Source: Amycolatopsis sp. MtRt-6 (GTDB taxonomy: Bacteria; Actinomycetota; Actinomycetes; Mycobacteriales; Pseudonocardiaceae). Taken from it: DNA of 56,504 nucleotides. The DNA is taken from assembly GCF_017308975.1 (NCBI RefSeq), contig NZ_JADWPD010000050.1, forward strand, positions 1 to 56,504. The letters are read 5' to 3'. A program made the translations under genes and the position numbers. The notes beneath the pieces were generated by a model that was not told the DNA's origin, did no database searches, and saw only the letters and a list, made by a program, of their open reading frames with translations. Positions 32,326 to 41,001 of this stretch are shown one piece after another. Numbering within the stretch: the first letter of the stretch is position 1; each line of letters starts with the position of its first letter.

Positions 32326-32772
32326 GCGGTGCTCTCCTTTCAGAGCGCCACTCCCCACGCTCAACGCCCGACGCTCTCAATCGAGAGCACTGCTCACAAC
32401 CCGCCCCACGACCACCCCGGGCGCCACCCCACGGCCAAGCATGCTCGAGAGCACCGCTCATCCAGGAACAGCAGCCGGTGCTCGAATTCGAGAGCACTGC
32501 TCACGCGAAACAGCGTGCGCCGCTCACCAATGAGAGCACTGCTCACATCAACGCGCGCTCCGTCCGTCGCCGAGATCACTGCTCACGCCAACCCACGCGC
32601 CCCCTCCCCATCGAGAGCACCGCTCACACCAAGCAGGTCACACCCCGGCCCCCGAGATCACTGATCATCGACGAGAGCACTGCTCACCTCGGATCCGGCG
32701 CAGTGATCCAAAGCGAGAGCACCGCTCACCCCACCACCGCGAGCAGCGGTCAATTTCGAGAGCACTGCTCAC
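32322..32772. repeat. Array of 11 palindromic 15-bp repeats with mostly 40-43 bp periodicity
   Basis: Unit GAGAGCACTGCTCAC, with dyad core GAGCA-C-TGCTC. Copies start at 32322 (reverse orientation), 32383, 32447, 32490, 32532, 32572, 32613, 32654, 32673, 32715 and 32758. Five are exact; four read ACCGCTCA in the middle; one has GAGATCACTGCTCAC. The copy at 32654 is GAGATCACTGATCAT, where both arms changed so that pairing is kept. Start-to-start distances are 61, 64, 43, 42, 40, 41, 41, 19, 42 and 43 bp, close to whole helical turns. Spacers are unrelated to each other apart from scattered half-sites. The array fills the gap between two convergent genes, so it is not in a promoter position. 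There is no cas gene, and the unit is too short for CRISPR. Confidence 0.85.
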
Positions 32773-32796
32773 CAAAGGAACCAAAAGCCCGCGAGG

Positions 32797-34434
32797 TCAA
32801 AGCTCACTCACCTTGCCGCCGTCGACCGCGAGCCGGCGGGTTACCTGCACCGCGTCGAGCATCCGGCGATCATGGGTCACCAACAGCAGCGTCCCCGGGT
32901 ACTTGTCCAGCGCCGCCTCCAGCTGCTCGATGGCCGGCAAGTCCAGGTGGTTGGTCGGCTCGTCCAGGACCAGCAGGTTCACCCCGCGCGCCTGCAGCAA
33001 CGCCAGTGCCGCCCGGGTGCGCTCCCCCGGGGACAGCGTCGCCGCCGAGCGCAGGACGTGGGCCGCCTTCAAACCGAACTTCGCCAGCAGCGTCCGGACC
33101 TCCGCGTCCGCGAACTCCGGCACCTGCCGAGCGAACGCCGAGGCGAGCGGGACGTCGTCCAAGAACAACCGCCGCGCCTGGTCGACCTCGCCGACCACGA
33201 CACCCGGTCCCAGGGCGGCAGCGCCGTCCGCAAGCGGGACCCGGCCGAGCAGTGCCGCCAGGAGGGTCGACTTGCCGGAGCCGTTCGCCCCCGTGATCGC
33301 GACCTTGTCCGCCCAGTCGATCTGCAGGTCGACCGGGCCGAGCGTGAACTCGCCGCGCCGGACCACCGCGCCGCGCAGCGTCGCGACCACCGCGCCCGCC
33401 CGTGGGGCCGCGGCGATCTCCATCCGCAGCTCCCACTCCTTGCGCGGCTCCTCGACCACCTCCAGCCGCTCGATCATCCGGTCCGTCTGCCGCGCCTTCG
33501 ACGCCTGCTTCTCCGTCGCCTCGGTGCGGAACTTGCGCGCCGCCTTGTCGTTGTCGGGCTGCTTGCGGCGGGCGTTCTTGACGCCCTTCTCCATCCACGC
33601 CCGCTGCATCCGCCCGCGCGCCTCCAGCGAGGCCTTCGTGTCGGCGTACTCCTCGTACTCCTCACGCGCGTGCCGGCGGGCGACCTCGCGCTCCTCGAGG
33701 TAGGCCTCGTAACCGCCGCCGTAGACGTTCACCTGCTGCTGGGCCAGGTCCAGCTCGACAACGCGGTCCACCGTGCGGGCGAGGAACTCGCGGTCGTGGC
33801 TCACCAGCACCGTCGCCGCACGGAGGCCGGACACGAACCGCTCCAGGCGGGCCAAACCGTCCAGGTCGAGGTCGTTCGTCGGCTCGTCGAGCAGGAAGAC
33901 GTCGTAGCGGCTCAGCAGCAGCGAGGCGAGCCCCGCGCGGGCCGCCTGGCCGCCGGACAGCGACGTCATCGGCTGGTCGAGGTCCACCGCCAAGCCCAGG
34001 TCGGCGGCCACTTCGGCGGCCCGGTCGTCGAGGTCGGCGCCGCCGAGGGCGAGCCAGCGGTCCAGGGCCGGCGCGTAAAGGTCGTCCGCGCCCGTGGCGC
34101 CCTCCGTGAGCGCGGAAGTCGCCGCGTCGAGTTCGGCCTGGGCCGCCGAGACGCCGGTGCGTCGCGCCAGGAAGGCCCGCACCGACTCGCCTTCCCGCCG
34201 CTCCGGCTCCTGCGGGAGGTGCCCGACGGTCGCGGACGGCGGGTTCAGCCGGACCTCGCCGCTGTCCGGCTTCGCGAGGCCGGCGAGGGTCCGCAGGAGC
34301 GTGGACTTGCCGGCGCCGTTGACCCCGACCAGGCCGACGACGTCGCCGGGCGCCACCACGAGATCGAGGCCGGAGAAGAGGATGCGGTCACCGTGGCCCG
34401 CGGCCAGGTCCTTCGCGACGAGAGTTGCGCTCAT
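32797..34434 (-). CDS. ABC-F family ATPase (ribosome-associated or antibiotic-resistance type)
   Basis: 545 aa with two ATP-binding cassettes and no membrane segments. First cassette: Walker A GVNGAGKST (~37-45), signature LSGGQAARAGLASLLLS, Walker B VFLLDEPTNDLD. Second: GANGSGKST (~382), LSPGERTRAALALLQA, LLVLDEPTNHLD. Between them is a highly charged linker (EEYEEYADTKASLEARGRMQRA, then KKQ/RKQ-rich) typical of the ABC-F P-site tRNA interaction motif. Such proteins act on the ribosome in translation or give resistance to ribosome-targeting drugs; which applies here cannot be told. It is convergent with the sugar importer across the palindrome array. Confidence 0.92.
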   Translation of the reverse strand: MSATLVAKDLAAGHGDRILFSGLDLVVAPGDVVGLVGVNGAGKSTLLRTLAGLAKPDSGEVRLNPPSATVGHLPQEPERREGESVRAFLARRTGVSAAQAELDAATSALTEGATGADDLYAPALDRWLALGGADLDDRAAEVAADLGLAVDLDQPMTSLSGGQAARAGLASLLLSRYDVFLLDEPTNDLDLDGLARLERFVSGLRAATVLVSHDREFLARTVDRVVELDLAQQQVNVYGGGYEAYLEEREVARRHAREEYEEYADTKASLEARGRMQRAWMEKGVKNARRKQPDNDKAARKFRTEATEKQASKARQTDRMIERLEVVEEPRKEWELRMEIAAAPRAGAVVATLRGAVVRRGEFTLGPVDLQIDWADKVAITGANGSGKSTLLAALLGRVPLADGAAALGPGVVVGEVDQARRLFLDDVPLASAFARQVPEFADAEVRTLLAKFGLKAAHVLRSAATLSPGERTRAALALLQARGVNLLVLDEPTNHLDLPAIEQLEAALDKYPGTLLLVTHDRRMLDAVQVTRRLAVDGGKVSEL

Positions 34435-34581
34435 GAGGTAGCCGAGTCTACGACCCCGTGGTGAACTGTCAGATCAAGGTCAAAACCACCGACAGTGTGT
34501 GTCCTGTGGCGCTTTGATCACTCACTGTGGGTACCCTGTGGGGTTGTCAAGTCCCGCAGCGCAGTGAGGTCGGTGAACAGC
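34435..34581. promoter_or_regulatory. Divergent promoter region between the ABC-F and PaaX-family genes
   Basis: This 147-bp gap contains repeated CCTGTGG/CTGTGGG words (34502-34553), including CTGTGGG, TAC and CCTGTGGGG in close succession. It must hold the promoters of both divergent genes. I cannot define exact -10 and -35 boxes. Confidence 0.35.
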
Positions 34582-35493
34582 ATGGGCGAGCCCGCTCCCC
34601 CGGTCACCCTCGGCCGCAGGCCGAAGCCGAGGGAAGGCCGCCCGTCCGCGCCCCGGCCCACGGTGAGCCGCCGCCGCGAGGTCAGTCACGCCAGCGCGCG
34701 GTCGCTGCTGATGACCGTCCTCGGCGAGTACGCCCTGCCCCGGGACAAGCCGGTCTGGACGTCGATGCTCGTCGAGGTCCTGGGCATCCTTGACATCGAG
34801 GAGAAGTCGGCGCGCCAGGCGCTGGCCCGCTCCGCCGCCGAGGGCTGGGTGGTCTCCGAGCGCGTCGGACGCCGCGTGCGCTGGTCGCTGACCCCGCCCG
34901 GGCGCCGCCTCCTCACCGAGGGCGCCGACCGGATCTACGCCTTCGGCCGCGAGGAACGCAGCTGGAACGGGCAGTGGCTGATGCTGATCGTCTCCGTGCC
35001 GGAGGCCAAGCGCGACCTGCGGCACCGGCTGCGCACGCGGCTGACCTGGGCGGGCTTCGGCTCGCCCGTCGCCGGCGTGTGGGTCAGCCCGGACCTGTCC
35101 CGCCAGCGGGAGGCCCAGCAGATCGTCAACGAGCTCGGCCTCGACGCGCAGGCGATGTCGTTCACCGCCGCCTACGGCGAGGTCGGCGAGCAGGAGTCGA
35201 TGGTCGCCCGGTCCTGGGACCTGACCGACCTCAAGGACCGCTACGAGGATTTCATCGACCGCTTCACCGGCCTGCACCCCACCGGCGGCCGCGCGGTGCT
35301 GCGCGCGCAGACCGAGCTGGTCCACGAGTGGCGGCGCTTCCCCTTCCTCGACCCACAGCTGCCGGCCGAGCTGCTCCCGGCGAAGTGGAGCGGGACGAAA
35401 GCGGCGGAACTGTTCCATCACAAACACGTCGACTGGCGCCCCGAGGCCCAGCAGTATTGGGATGACATCGTCGAAGCCGAAGAAGCAGGGTGA
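34582..35493 (+). CDS. PaaX-family transcriptional regulator
   Basis: 303 aa from the ATG at 34582; an in-frame GTG at 34573 is closer to GAGG and remains possible. The N-terminal winged helix covers SARSLLMTVLGEYALP through VEVLGILDIEEKSARQALARSAAEGWVVSERVGRRVRWSLTPPG. It is followed by the PaaX middle domain (SWNGQWLMLIVSVPEAKRDLRHRLRTRLTWAGFGSPVAGVWVSP) and the C-terminal domain (RFPFLDPQLPAELLPAKW). In the family, a phenylacetyl-CoA-type thioester relieves repression of catabolic genes. The enoyl-CoA hydratase gene begins at or overlapping its stop, so the two form an operon, suggesting control of an aromatic or acyl-CoA degradation step. Confidence 0.92.
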   Translation: MGEPAPPVTLGRRPKPREGRPSAPRPTVSRRREVSHASARSLLMTVLGEYALPRDKPVWTSMLVEVLGILDIEEKSARQALARSAAEGWVVSERVGRRVRWSLTPPGRRLLTEGADRIYAFGREERSWNGQWLMLIVSVPEAKRDLRHRLRTRLTWAGFGSPVAGVWVSPDLSRQREAQQIVNELGLDAQAMSFTAAYGEVGEQESMVARSWDLTDLKDRYEDFIDRFTGLHPTGGRAVLRAQTELVHEWRRFPFLDPQLPAELLPAKWSGTKAAELFHHKHVDWRPEAQQYWDDIVEAEEAG

Positions 35494-35495
35494 TC

Positions 35496-36275
35496 ATGAC
35501 TCAGCAGGTCCGCCTCGATCGCGACGGCGGGCTCGCCGTCCTGACCGTCGACGCTCCGCCGTTGAACCTCTACACGGCTTCGCTGCAGTCCTCGCTGGCT
35601 TCGGCCATCGGCGAACTGGAGGCCGAACCCGCGCGGGCGCTGCTGGTCCGCGCCGAAGGCAAGATCGTCAGTGGCGGTGTCGACGTCTCGCTGTTCGACG
35701 CCCAGGGCTCGCCCGCCGAGGCGAAGGTGCTCTTCGACGAGATGCTCGCGGTGCCGGACCGGATCGCCGCGCTGCCGTTCCCCACGGTGTTCGCCGCGCA
35801 CGGCCTGTGCCTGACCTGGGCGTTCGAGGTCGCCGTCGCCTGCGACGTCATCCTCGCCGCCGAGCGCGCGAAGTTCGGCCTGGTCGAAAAGGTCGTCGGC
35901 CTGACGCCGACCATGGGCGGCACCCAGCGGCTGGCCGCGCGGGCCGGCGTCGGGCGCGCCAAGGAGTTCGTCATGACCGGCGACACCTACGACGCGGCGA
36001 CACTGGAGCGCTGGAACGTCGTCAACCGCGTGCTGCCGGACGAGGGCTTCGACGACGCCGCGCGCGCCTTCGCCCGGCGGCTGGCCGAGGGGCCGACCCG
36101 CGCCCACGCCGCGACCAAGCGCGTCCTCGACCACTTTTCCGCCGGCGGCGTCCCCGAGGCGAACGCCCACATCACCACCATCGCCGCCGAGCTCTTCGAG
36201 ACCGAGGACCTGCGCAACGCCGTGAAGTCGTTCCTCGCCGACGGGCCGGGGAAGGCGACCTTCTCGGGACGTTAA
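35496..36275 (+). CDS. Enoyl-CoA hydratase/isomerase family protein (crotonase fold)
   Basis: 259 aa from the ATG at 35496 (a GTG at 35490 overlapping the PaaX stop is the alternative). The crotonase fold is evident: VLTVDAPPLNLYT at the N-terminus, oxyanion-hole block KIVSGGVDVSLFD, then AAHGLCLTWAFEVAVACDVILAAERAKFGLVEKVVGLTPTMGGTQRL. The usual GGG(C/L/G)ELAL is altered to GLCLTWAFEVA, and one catalytic Glu position (NPE/ELGxxP-type region) reads EKVVGLTPTMGG. It may therefore not be a classical hydratase but another crotonase-superfamily activity. Operon with PaaX suggests acyl-CoA catabolism. Confidence 0.88.
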   Translation: MTQQVRLDRDGGLAVLTVDAPPLNLYTASLQSSLASAIGELEAEPARALLVRAEGKIVSGGVDVSLFDAQGSPAEAKVLFDEMLAVPDRIAALPFPTVFAAHGLCLTWAFEVAVACDVILAAERAKFGLVEKVVGLTPTMGGTQRLAARAGVGRAKEFVMTGDTYDAATLERWNVVNRVLPDEGFDDAARAFARRLAEGPTRAHAATKRVLDHFSAGGVPEANAHITTIAAELFETEDLRNAVKSFLADGPGKATFSGR

Positions 36276-36341
36276 CAGTCCGTTCGGCCACCGGTTGCCG
36301 CCGTTCGGGCGTGCGCGGTTCTCCCCGCTCCGGGTTACATT

Positions 36342-36363
36342 CGATGTGGTCTAGACCACATCG
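36342..36363 (+). promoter_or_regulatory. DasR-type operator (dre) upstream of the GH18 chitinase gene
   Basis: A perfect 22-bp palindrome with core TGTGGTCTAGACCACA. The actinobacterial dre consensus is ACTGGTCTAGACCAGT, so the TGGTCTAGACCA core is exact. It ends 30 bp before the chitinase start. In Streptomyces, DasR represses chitin and N-acetylglucosamine genes and is released by glucosamine-6-phosphate. Confidence 0.9.
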
Positions 36364-36392
36364 CATTCCCTCGTGCCGTTTGGAGAACCGCC

Positions 36393-38648
36393 ATGAGACG
36401 CACTCCCGCACGACTACGCTCCGCGCTCGCCGTCCTGCTCCTCGCGCTGGGCGGCACCGCGGCGCTCGCGCCCCCCGCTGCCGCGGCTGGTTCGCTGACC
36501 GCCACCCTGGCCATGAGCGGCACCACCGGTACGTACACCGTCGCCAACACCGGGACGGCATCGGTGAGCAACTGGGCGATCACGTTCACGCTGCCCGCCG
36601 GCGTCACCGCGTCGACCGGCGAACACGGCACGGTGACCCAGAACGGCACCCAGGTCACGTTGACGCCCGCGTACTACATCGCGACGCTGGCACCGGGCCG
36701 GAACACCTACCCGTACAACCCGGCTTTCCGGCTCAGCGCGGCCGCGACGCCGACGCAGTGCCGCGTCGACAACGCCAACTGCGACGGTTCACCGGACACC
36801 CCGCCCGGCGCGCCGGCGAACCTGCGCCTGGTCGCGAAGACGACGAAGTCGGTCGCGCTGGCGTGGAACGCCTCGGCGGCAGGCTCCCTGCCGGTGACCG
36901 GGTACGACGTCTACCAAGGGACGTCCCTGGCCGCGTCGGTGCCCGGGACGAACACCACCGTTTCCGGGCTCGCGCCGGGTACGGCCTACTCGTTCACGGT
37001 GAAGACCAAGGACGCCAAGGGGAACACGTCCCCGGCGAGCGCTTCTTTGGCCGTGACGACGAACAACCCGGCCGACGACACGTCGCCGCCGTCCGCGCCG
37101 AGCGGGGTGCGGGCGACGGGGGCCGGCTCCGGCAGCGTGTCCCTGGCTTGGACGGCGTCAACCGACAACACCGGCGTCGTCGGCTACGACGTCTACCGCG
37201 GGTCCACTTTGGCCACGACGGTGACCACGCCGTCGGCGGTGGTGACCGGGCTGGCACCGTCCACTTCGTACACGTTCACCGTCCGCGCCCGTGACGGCTA
37301 CGACAACGTTTCGGCGCCGAGCGCCGCCGTGACGGCGAAGACCGGCGACATCGTCCCGGGTTACGCGAAGGTCGGGTACTTCGTGCAGTGGGGCATCTAC
37401 GGGCGGCAGTATTTCGTGAAGAACCTGGAAACGTCCGGTGCGGCGGCGAAGCTGACCCACCTGCTCTACGCGTTCGAGAACATCGATCCGGTGAACCTGA
37501 CGTGCCTGTCCGGGGTCACGAAGGGCACAACGGCCAACCCGCAGGACCCCAACCAGGGCGATGGCGCCGGTGACGCCGAGGCCGACTACTCGCGGCCCTT
37601 CCCGGCGGCGCAGTCGGTGGACGGCGTGGCCGACACCGGCTGGGAGCCGCTGCGCGGCAACTTCAACCAGCTCAAGAAGCTCAAGGCGAAGCACCCGAAC
37701 CTGAAGGTGCTGGTGTCGCTCGGCGGCTGGACGTATTCGAAGTACTTCTCCGACGTCGCGGCGACCGACGCGTCGCGCAAGAAGTTCGTCTCGTCCTGTG
37801 TGGACACCTGGTTGAAGGGCAACATCGCGCCCTACGGCGGCGCCGGCGGGCCGGGTACCGCGGCCGGCATCTTCGACGGCATCGACGTCGACTGGGAGTG
37901 GCCCGGCAGTCCCGACGGCCACCCCGGCAACCACTGGAGCCCGAACGACAAGGCCAACCTGACCGCGCTGCTGGCCGAGTTCCGCACGCAGCTGGACGCC
38001 TACGGGGCGACCACCGGCAAGCGGTACCAGCTGCAGGCGTTCACCCCGGCGGACCCGGCGAAGGTCGCTTCGGGCTGGGACGTCTCCAAGATCTTCGACT
38101 ACCTGGACGTCGCGAACGTGCAGGGTTACGACTTCCACGGGGCAGGCAGTGACAACTCGTGGGAGCCGAACCGCACCGGCCACCAGGGCAACCTGTTCGC
38201 CGACGCGGACGACCCGTACAACTTCCACTTCAGTGCGGAAAGCGCGATCAACGCGTACACGAATGCGGGCGTGGACCCGCGGCGGCTGACGCTCGGCCTG
38301 GCGTTCTACGGCCGCGGCTGGCAAGGCGTCGCCGACGGCGGGAAGAGCGGCGAATGGCAGCCGGCGACCGGCGCGGCGCCGGGCCAGTTCGCCGAGGAAG
38401 CGGGCACGCGCGGGTACGCGAACCTGGTGGCGAGCGTGCCGGGGTGCACGGTCCGCCACGACACGGCCGCCGTCGCGACGTCGTGCTACACGGGCAACGG
38501 CGGGCAGTGGTGGACGTTCGACGACGCCTGGTCGATCGGGCAGAAGACCACGTGGCTCAAGTCGCGCGGGTTGCTCGGCGTGATGGCGTGGGAGATGTCG
38601 GGCGACACCGGTGTGCTGATGAACGCGGTCAGCGCCGGCCTCGGCTGA
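36393..38648 (+). CDS. Secreted GH18 chitinase with a CBM2-like and two fibronectin type III domains
   Basis: 751 aa. A Sec signal peptide ends near residue 32 (LAPPAAAA). Next is a cellulose/chitin-binding-like beta domain (~33-135, VANTGTASVSNWAITFTLP), then two fibronectin III repeats (~142-225 and ~235-318), then the GH18 barrel. Catalytic signature DGIDVDWEW spans residues 495-503, with the general acid Glu502; SLGGWTYSKYF is the substrate-side SxGG motif. The C-terminal barrel segment LGVMAWEMSGD is complete. It hydrolyses chitin outside the cell, releasing oligosaccharides whose breakdown product induces via DasR; the dre site lies just upstream. A strong hairpin follows the stop. Confidence 0.95.
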   Translation: MRRTPARLRSALAVLLLALGGTAALAPPAAAAGSLTATLAMSGTTGTYTVANTGTASVSNWAITFTLPAGVTASTGEHGTVTQNGTQVTLTPAYYIATLAPGRNTYPYNPAFRLSAAATPTQCRVDNANCDGSPDTPPGAPANLRLVAKTTKSVALAWNASAAGSLPVTGYDVYQGTSLAASVPGTNTTVSGLAPGTAYSFTVKTKDAKGNTSPASASLAVTTNNPADDTSPPSAPSGVRATGAGSGSVSLAWTASTDNTGVVGYDVYRGSTLATTVTTPSAVVTGLAPSTSYTFTVRARDGYDNVSAPSAAVTAKTGDIVPGYAKVGYFVQWGIYGRQYFVKNLETSGAAAKLTHLLYAFENIDPVNLTCLSGVTKGTTANPQDPNQGDGAGDAEADYSRPFPAAQSVDGVADTGWEPLRGNFNQLKKLKAKHPNLKVLVSLGGWTYSKYFSDVAATDASRKKFVSSCVDTWLKGNIAPYGGAGGPGTAAGIFDGIDVDWEWPGSPDGHPGNHWSPNDKANLTALLAEFRTQLDAYGATTGKRYQLQAFTPADPAKVASGWDVSKIFDYLDVANVQGYDFHGAGSDNSWEPNRTGHQGNLFADADDPYNFHFSAESAINAYTNAGVDPRRLTLGLAFYGRGWQGVADGGKSGEWQPATGAAPGQFAEEAGTRGYANLVASVPGCTVRHDTAAVATSCYTGNGGQWWTFDDAWSIGQKTTWLKSRGLLGVMAWEMSGDTGVLMNAVSAGLG

Positions 38649-38654
38649 AGGTTT

Positions 38655-38692
38655 GTTCAGCCCGCTGAATGCAGCTGTTCAGCGGGCTGAAC
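38655..38692 (+). terminator. Hairpin terminator after the chitinase gene
   Basis: A perfect 15-bp stem (38655-38669 with 38678-38692) and an 8-nt loop, followed by ACTTTCTTT. It starts 7 bases after the chitinase stop codon and separates it from the next dre-controlled gene. Confidence 0.85.
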
Positions 38693-38727
38693 ACTTTCTT
38701 TGGGGCACAAAGAAAAGCTTGACCACT

Positions 38728-38745
38728 TGTGGTCTGGACCATGAC
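38728..38745 (+). promoter_or_regulatory. DasR-type operator (dre) upstream of the alginate-lyase-like gene
   Basis: TTGTGGTCTGGACCATGA carries the dre core TGGTCTNGACCA with one base (G for A) off the centre of the perfect TGGTCTAGACCA. It lies 46 bp before the start codon. The next gene is therefore probably in the same N-acetylglucosamine-responsive regulon as the chitinase. Confidence 0.8.
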
Positions 38746-38791
38746 ACTGGGTCGGCGCGCGCCCCAGGACACCGTCGTCTCGAGGAGAGCC

Positions 38792-39955
38792 ATGTCCCGC
38801 TTCCGCAAGGTCCTCGCGCTGGTCCCGCTGCTCTTGGGGGTGCTGGCCACCCCCGCCCCGGCGGCACCGGCGACGTTCACCCACCCGGGCGTGCTGGTGA
38901 GCCGTCCGCAGCTGGACTTCGCCAAGGCCAAGGTGAACGCCGGCGCCCAGCCGTGGAAAGCGGCGTACGACCAGGCGCGGGCCAGTTCCTACGCCTCCCT
39001 TTCGCGAACGCCGAAACCACGCGCGGTGGTCGAATGCGGCTCGTATTCGAATCCCAATTACGGCTGCACGGACGAGCGCGAGGACGCGATCGCGGCATAC
39101 ACGGACGCGCTGATCTGGTACATCACGGGCGACGCGCGCTACGCGCAGAAGGCGATCGCGCTGATGGACGCGTGGTCGGCGGTGATCACGAGCCACACCA
39201 ACAGCAACGCGCCGCTGCAGACGGGCTGGGCGGGCTCGTCGTGGCCGCGCGCCGCGGAGATCATCAAGTACACGTACCCGAGCTGGCCGAACTCGGGCCG
39301 GTTCGCGACGATGCTGCGCAACGTGTATTTGAACAAGGTCATCAACGGCAGCAACAGCAACGGCAACTGGGAACTGTCCATGATGGAGGCCGCGGTCGGC
39401 ATCTCGGTGTTCCTGGAGGACAGGACGAGCTACGACAAGGCGGTGACGCGCTACCGCAACCGCGTCGCGGCGTACGTGTATTTGTCCTCGGACGGCGCGT
39501 TGCCCAAGACGGTCCCGGGCAGCGGCCTCACTTCCCGGGACCAGATCGTGAACTACTGGCAGGGCCAGTCGACGTTCGTGGACGGCCTGACCCAGGAAAC
39601 CTGCCGCGACTTCACCCACACGGGCTACGGCATAGCGGCAATAGCGGACGTGGCGGAGACGCTGCGCATCCAGGGCGAGGACGTGTACGGAACGGACATC
39701 GGCACGCGCCTGCGCCAGGCACTGGGCTTCCAGTCGAAGTACCAGCTGGGAACGGCGGCGCCGTCGTGGCTGTGCGGAGGCCGCCTGAACCTGGGCCTCG
39801 GCCCGGTGACCGAGGTGGGCTTCAACGCACTGAACACGCGCATGGGCATCGCGATGACGAACACGCAGACGTTGACGGAGCGCCAACGGCCGGCGGGCTC
39901 GAACAACCTGTTCGTGGCGTGGCAGACGCTGACGCACGCGGCGAACCCGGCCTGA
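38792..39955 (+). CDS. Secreted alginate-lyase-domain protein (polysaccharide lyase-like)
   Basis: 387 aa from the ATG at 38792, preceded by GAGGAGA; the longer frame would begin inside the operator. Signal peptide MSRFRKVLALVPLLLGVLATPAPA. The mature protein has the all-helical toroid pattern of the alginate lyase superfamily (PF05426-type): FTHPGVLVSRPQLDFAKAKV near the start, AIAAYTDALIWYITGDARYAQKAIALMDAWS, LQTGWAGSSWPRAAEIIKYTYP, NWELSMMEAAVGISVFLED, and ETCRDFTHTGYGIAAIADVAETL with candidate catalytic His-Thr-Gly-Tyr. The dre operator suggests the real substrate is an amino-sugar-containing polymer rather than alginate; that is inference. Confidence 0.85.
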   Translation: MSRFRKVLALVPLLLGVLATPAPAAPATFTHPGVLVSRPQLDFAKAKVNAGAQPWKAAYDQARASSYASLSRTPKPRAVVECGSYSNPNYGCTDEREDAIAAYTDALIWYITGDARYAQKAIALMDAWSAVITSHTNSNAPLQTGWAGSSWPRAAEIIKYTYPSWPNSGRFATMLRNVYLNKVINGSNSNGNWELSMMEAAVGISVFLEDRTSYDKAVTRYRNRVAAYVYLSSDGALPKTVPGSGLTSRDQIVNYWQGQSTFVDGLTQETCRDFTHTGYGIAAIADVAETLRIQGEDVYGTDIGTRLRQALGFQSKYQLGTAAPSWLCGGRLNLGLGPVTEVGFNALNTRMGIAMTNTQTLTERQRPAGSNNLFVAWQTLTHAANPA

Positions 39956-40073
39956 TCTTGGCACCGTGTCCCCCTGCCCTGTTTCCGCAGGTCAGGGGGA
40001 CAGGGGACCCTGCTTGCAGGGCCGTTCGGCGGGCACGCTAGAGTACTTCTCACGCACTCAGGGAGTGCGAGTC

Positions 40074-40147
<74 letters not shown>

Positions 40148-40153
40148 CGGACA

Positions 40154-40193
40154 GCGGGTTTCCGCAGCTCACAGCTGCGGAGGCCCGCTTTTT
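40154..40193 (+). terminator. Terminator after tRNA-Pro
   Basis: GCGGG (40154-40158) pairs with CCCGC (40184-40188). Inside them CCGCAGCT pairs with AGCTGCGG around a 3-nt loop, and a T5 run follows at 40189-40193. This is a textbook intrinsic terminator and matches placement after a tRNA gene. Confidence 0.88.
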
Positions 40194-40261
40194 GCTGTGG
40201 TCATGGGTGTCGATCCGGTCTAGCACAGCGCTCGGTGACACCTTCACTGGAGGCTCGCCCC

Positions 40262-41001
40262 ATGCCGACGAATTCGACCAAACAGGGTCTTCCCAGGCCC
40301 GCGGATGACACGTGGCGTTCCTACGTCGAAGAGTGGGACCGCAGCCTGCGCTGCGAACCGCGCGCACACGACCCGCTACAACTACGAGCTCGCCGACACG
40401 CGGCTCGCCGACTTCCTGGGCGGCTCGGAGCTGCCGGAGTTCCTCGCGAAGATGGACATGTCCGCCGACGACGAGAGCGACGCCGCGGAGGATCCGGCCG
40501 ACGTCGGACGCGAGCACGTCGAGTGGTTCATCACCTGGATGATCGACAGCCGCTCCGCCTCCACAGCCCCTCAACAAGTACAAGGCGATCCAGCAGTTTC
40601 TTCAACTACCTCCTCAAGTGCGAGGAGATCGATCGCCATCCGATGGACAAGCTCAGCCAGCCGAACACGCCGGACAAGCTCGTGCCGGTGGTGTCCGATG
40701 ACGAACTGAGCCGCCTGCTCGATACCTGCCGCGGAAAGGCTATCGCGAACGCCGCGATCCGGCGATCATCCGCCTCTTCCTCGACACCGGTGCGCGGCTC
40801 ACGGAGCTCGCCAGCCTCAAGATTCAGGACGTTGATCTCCGACGGACGGTGTCCTCGTCCAGGGCAAGGGTGACGGCCAAGCCATCAGCCGCTACCTCCG
40901 CAGCGGACCTCCCCTACCTGTTTCTCGCCGAACGCGGACGCGAGCAGACGAGACAAAACCTGTTCATCAAGCGACTTGGGTTTACGCCGACGAGCAGCTG
41001 A
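40262..41001 (+). pseudogene. Decayed tyrosine-recombinase (integrase) gene
   Basis: Recognisable pieces occur in order but in changing frames: WRSYVEEWDRSLR (from ATG 40262); TRYNYELADTRLADFL and DVGREHVEWFITWMIDSR; LNKYKAIQQF then FNYLLKCEEIDRHPMDKLSQP through VPVVSDDELSRLLDTCRGK; GYRERRDPAIIRLFLDTGARLTELASLKIQDVDL; VLVQGKGDGQAISRYLRS; and YLFLAERGREQTRQNLFIKRLG before a stop. At least four frameshifts separate them. The piece TGARLTEL holds the first catalytic Arg of the family; the His-x-x-Arg and Tyr regions are absent. It is a dead integrase beside tRNA-Pro, consistent with an old integrative element or genomic island. Confidence 0.8.

Noticed and set aside
32322..32772. CRISPR array.
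   Set aside because: The repeated unit is only 15 bp and imperfect, intervals vary (19-64 bp), one copy is inverted, and no cas genes are present.
32383..32800. Repeat protein with recurring ESTAH peptides.
   Set aside because: The peptide repeats arise because some DNA copies are 42 bp apart; other copies at 40 and 41 bp break the frame, and no ribosome site or domain supports coding.
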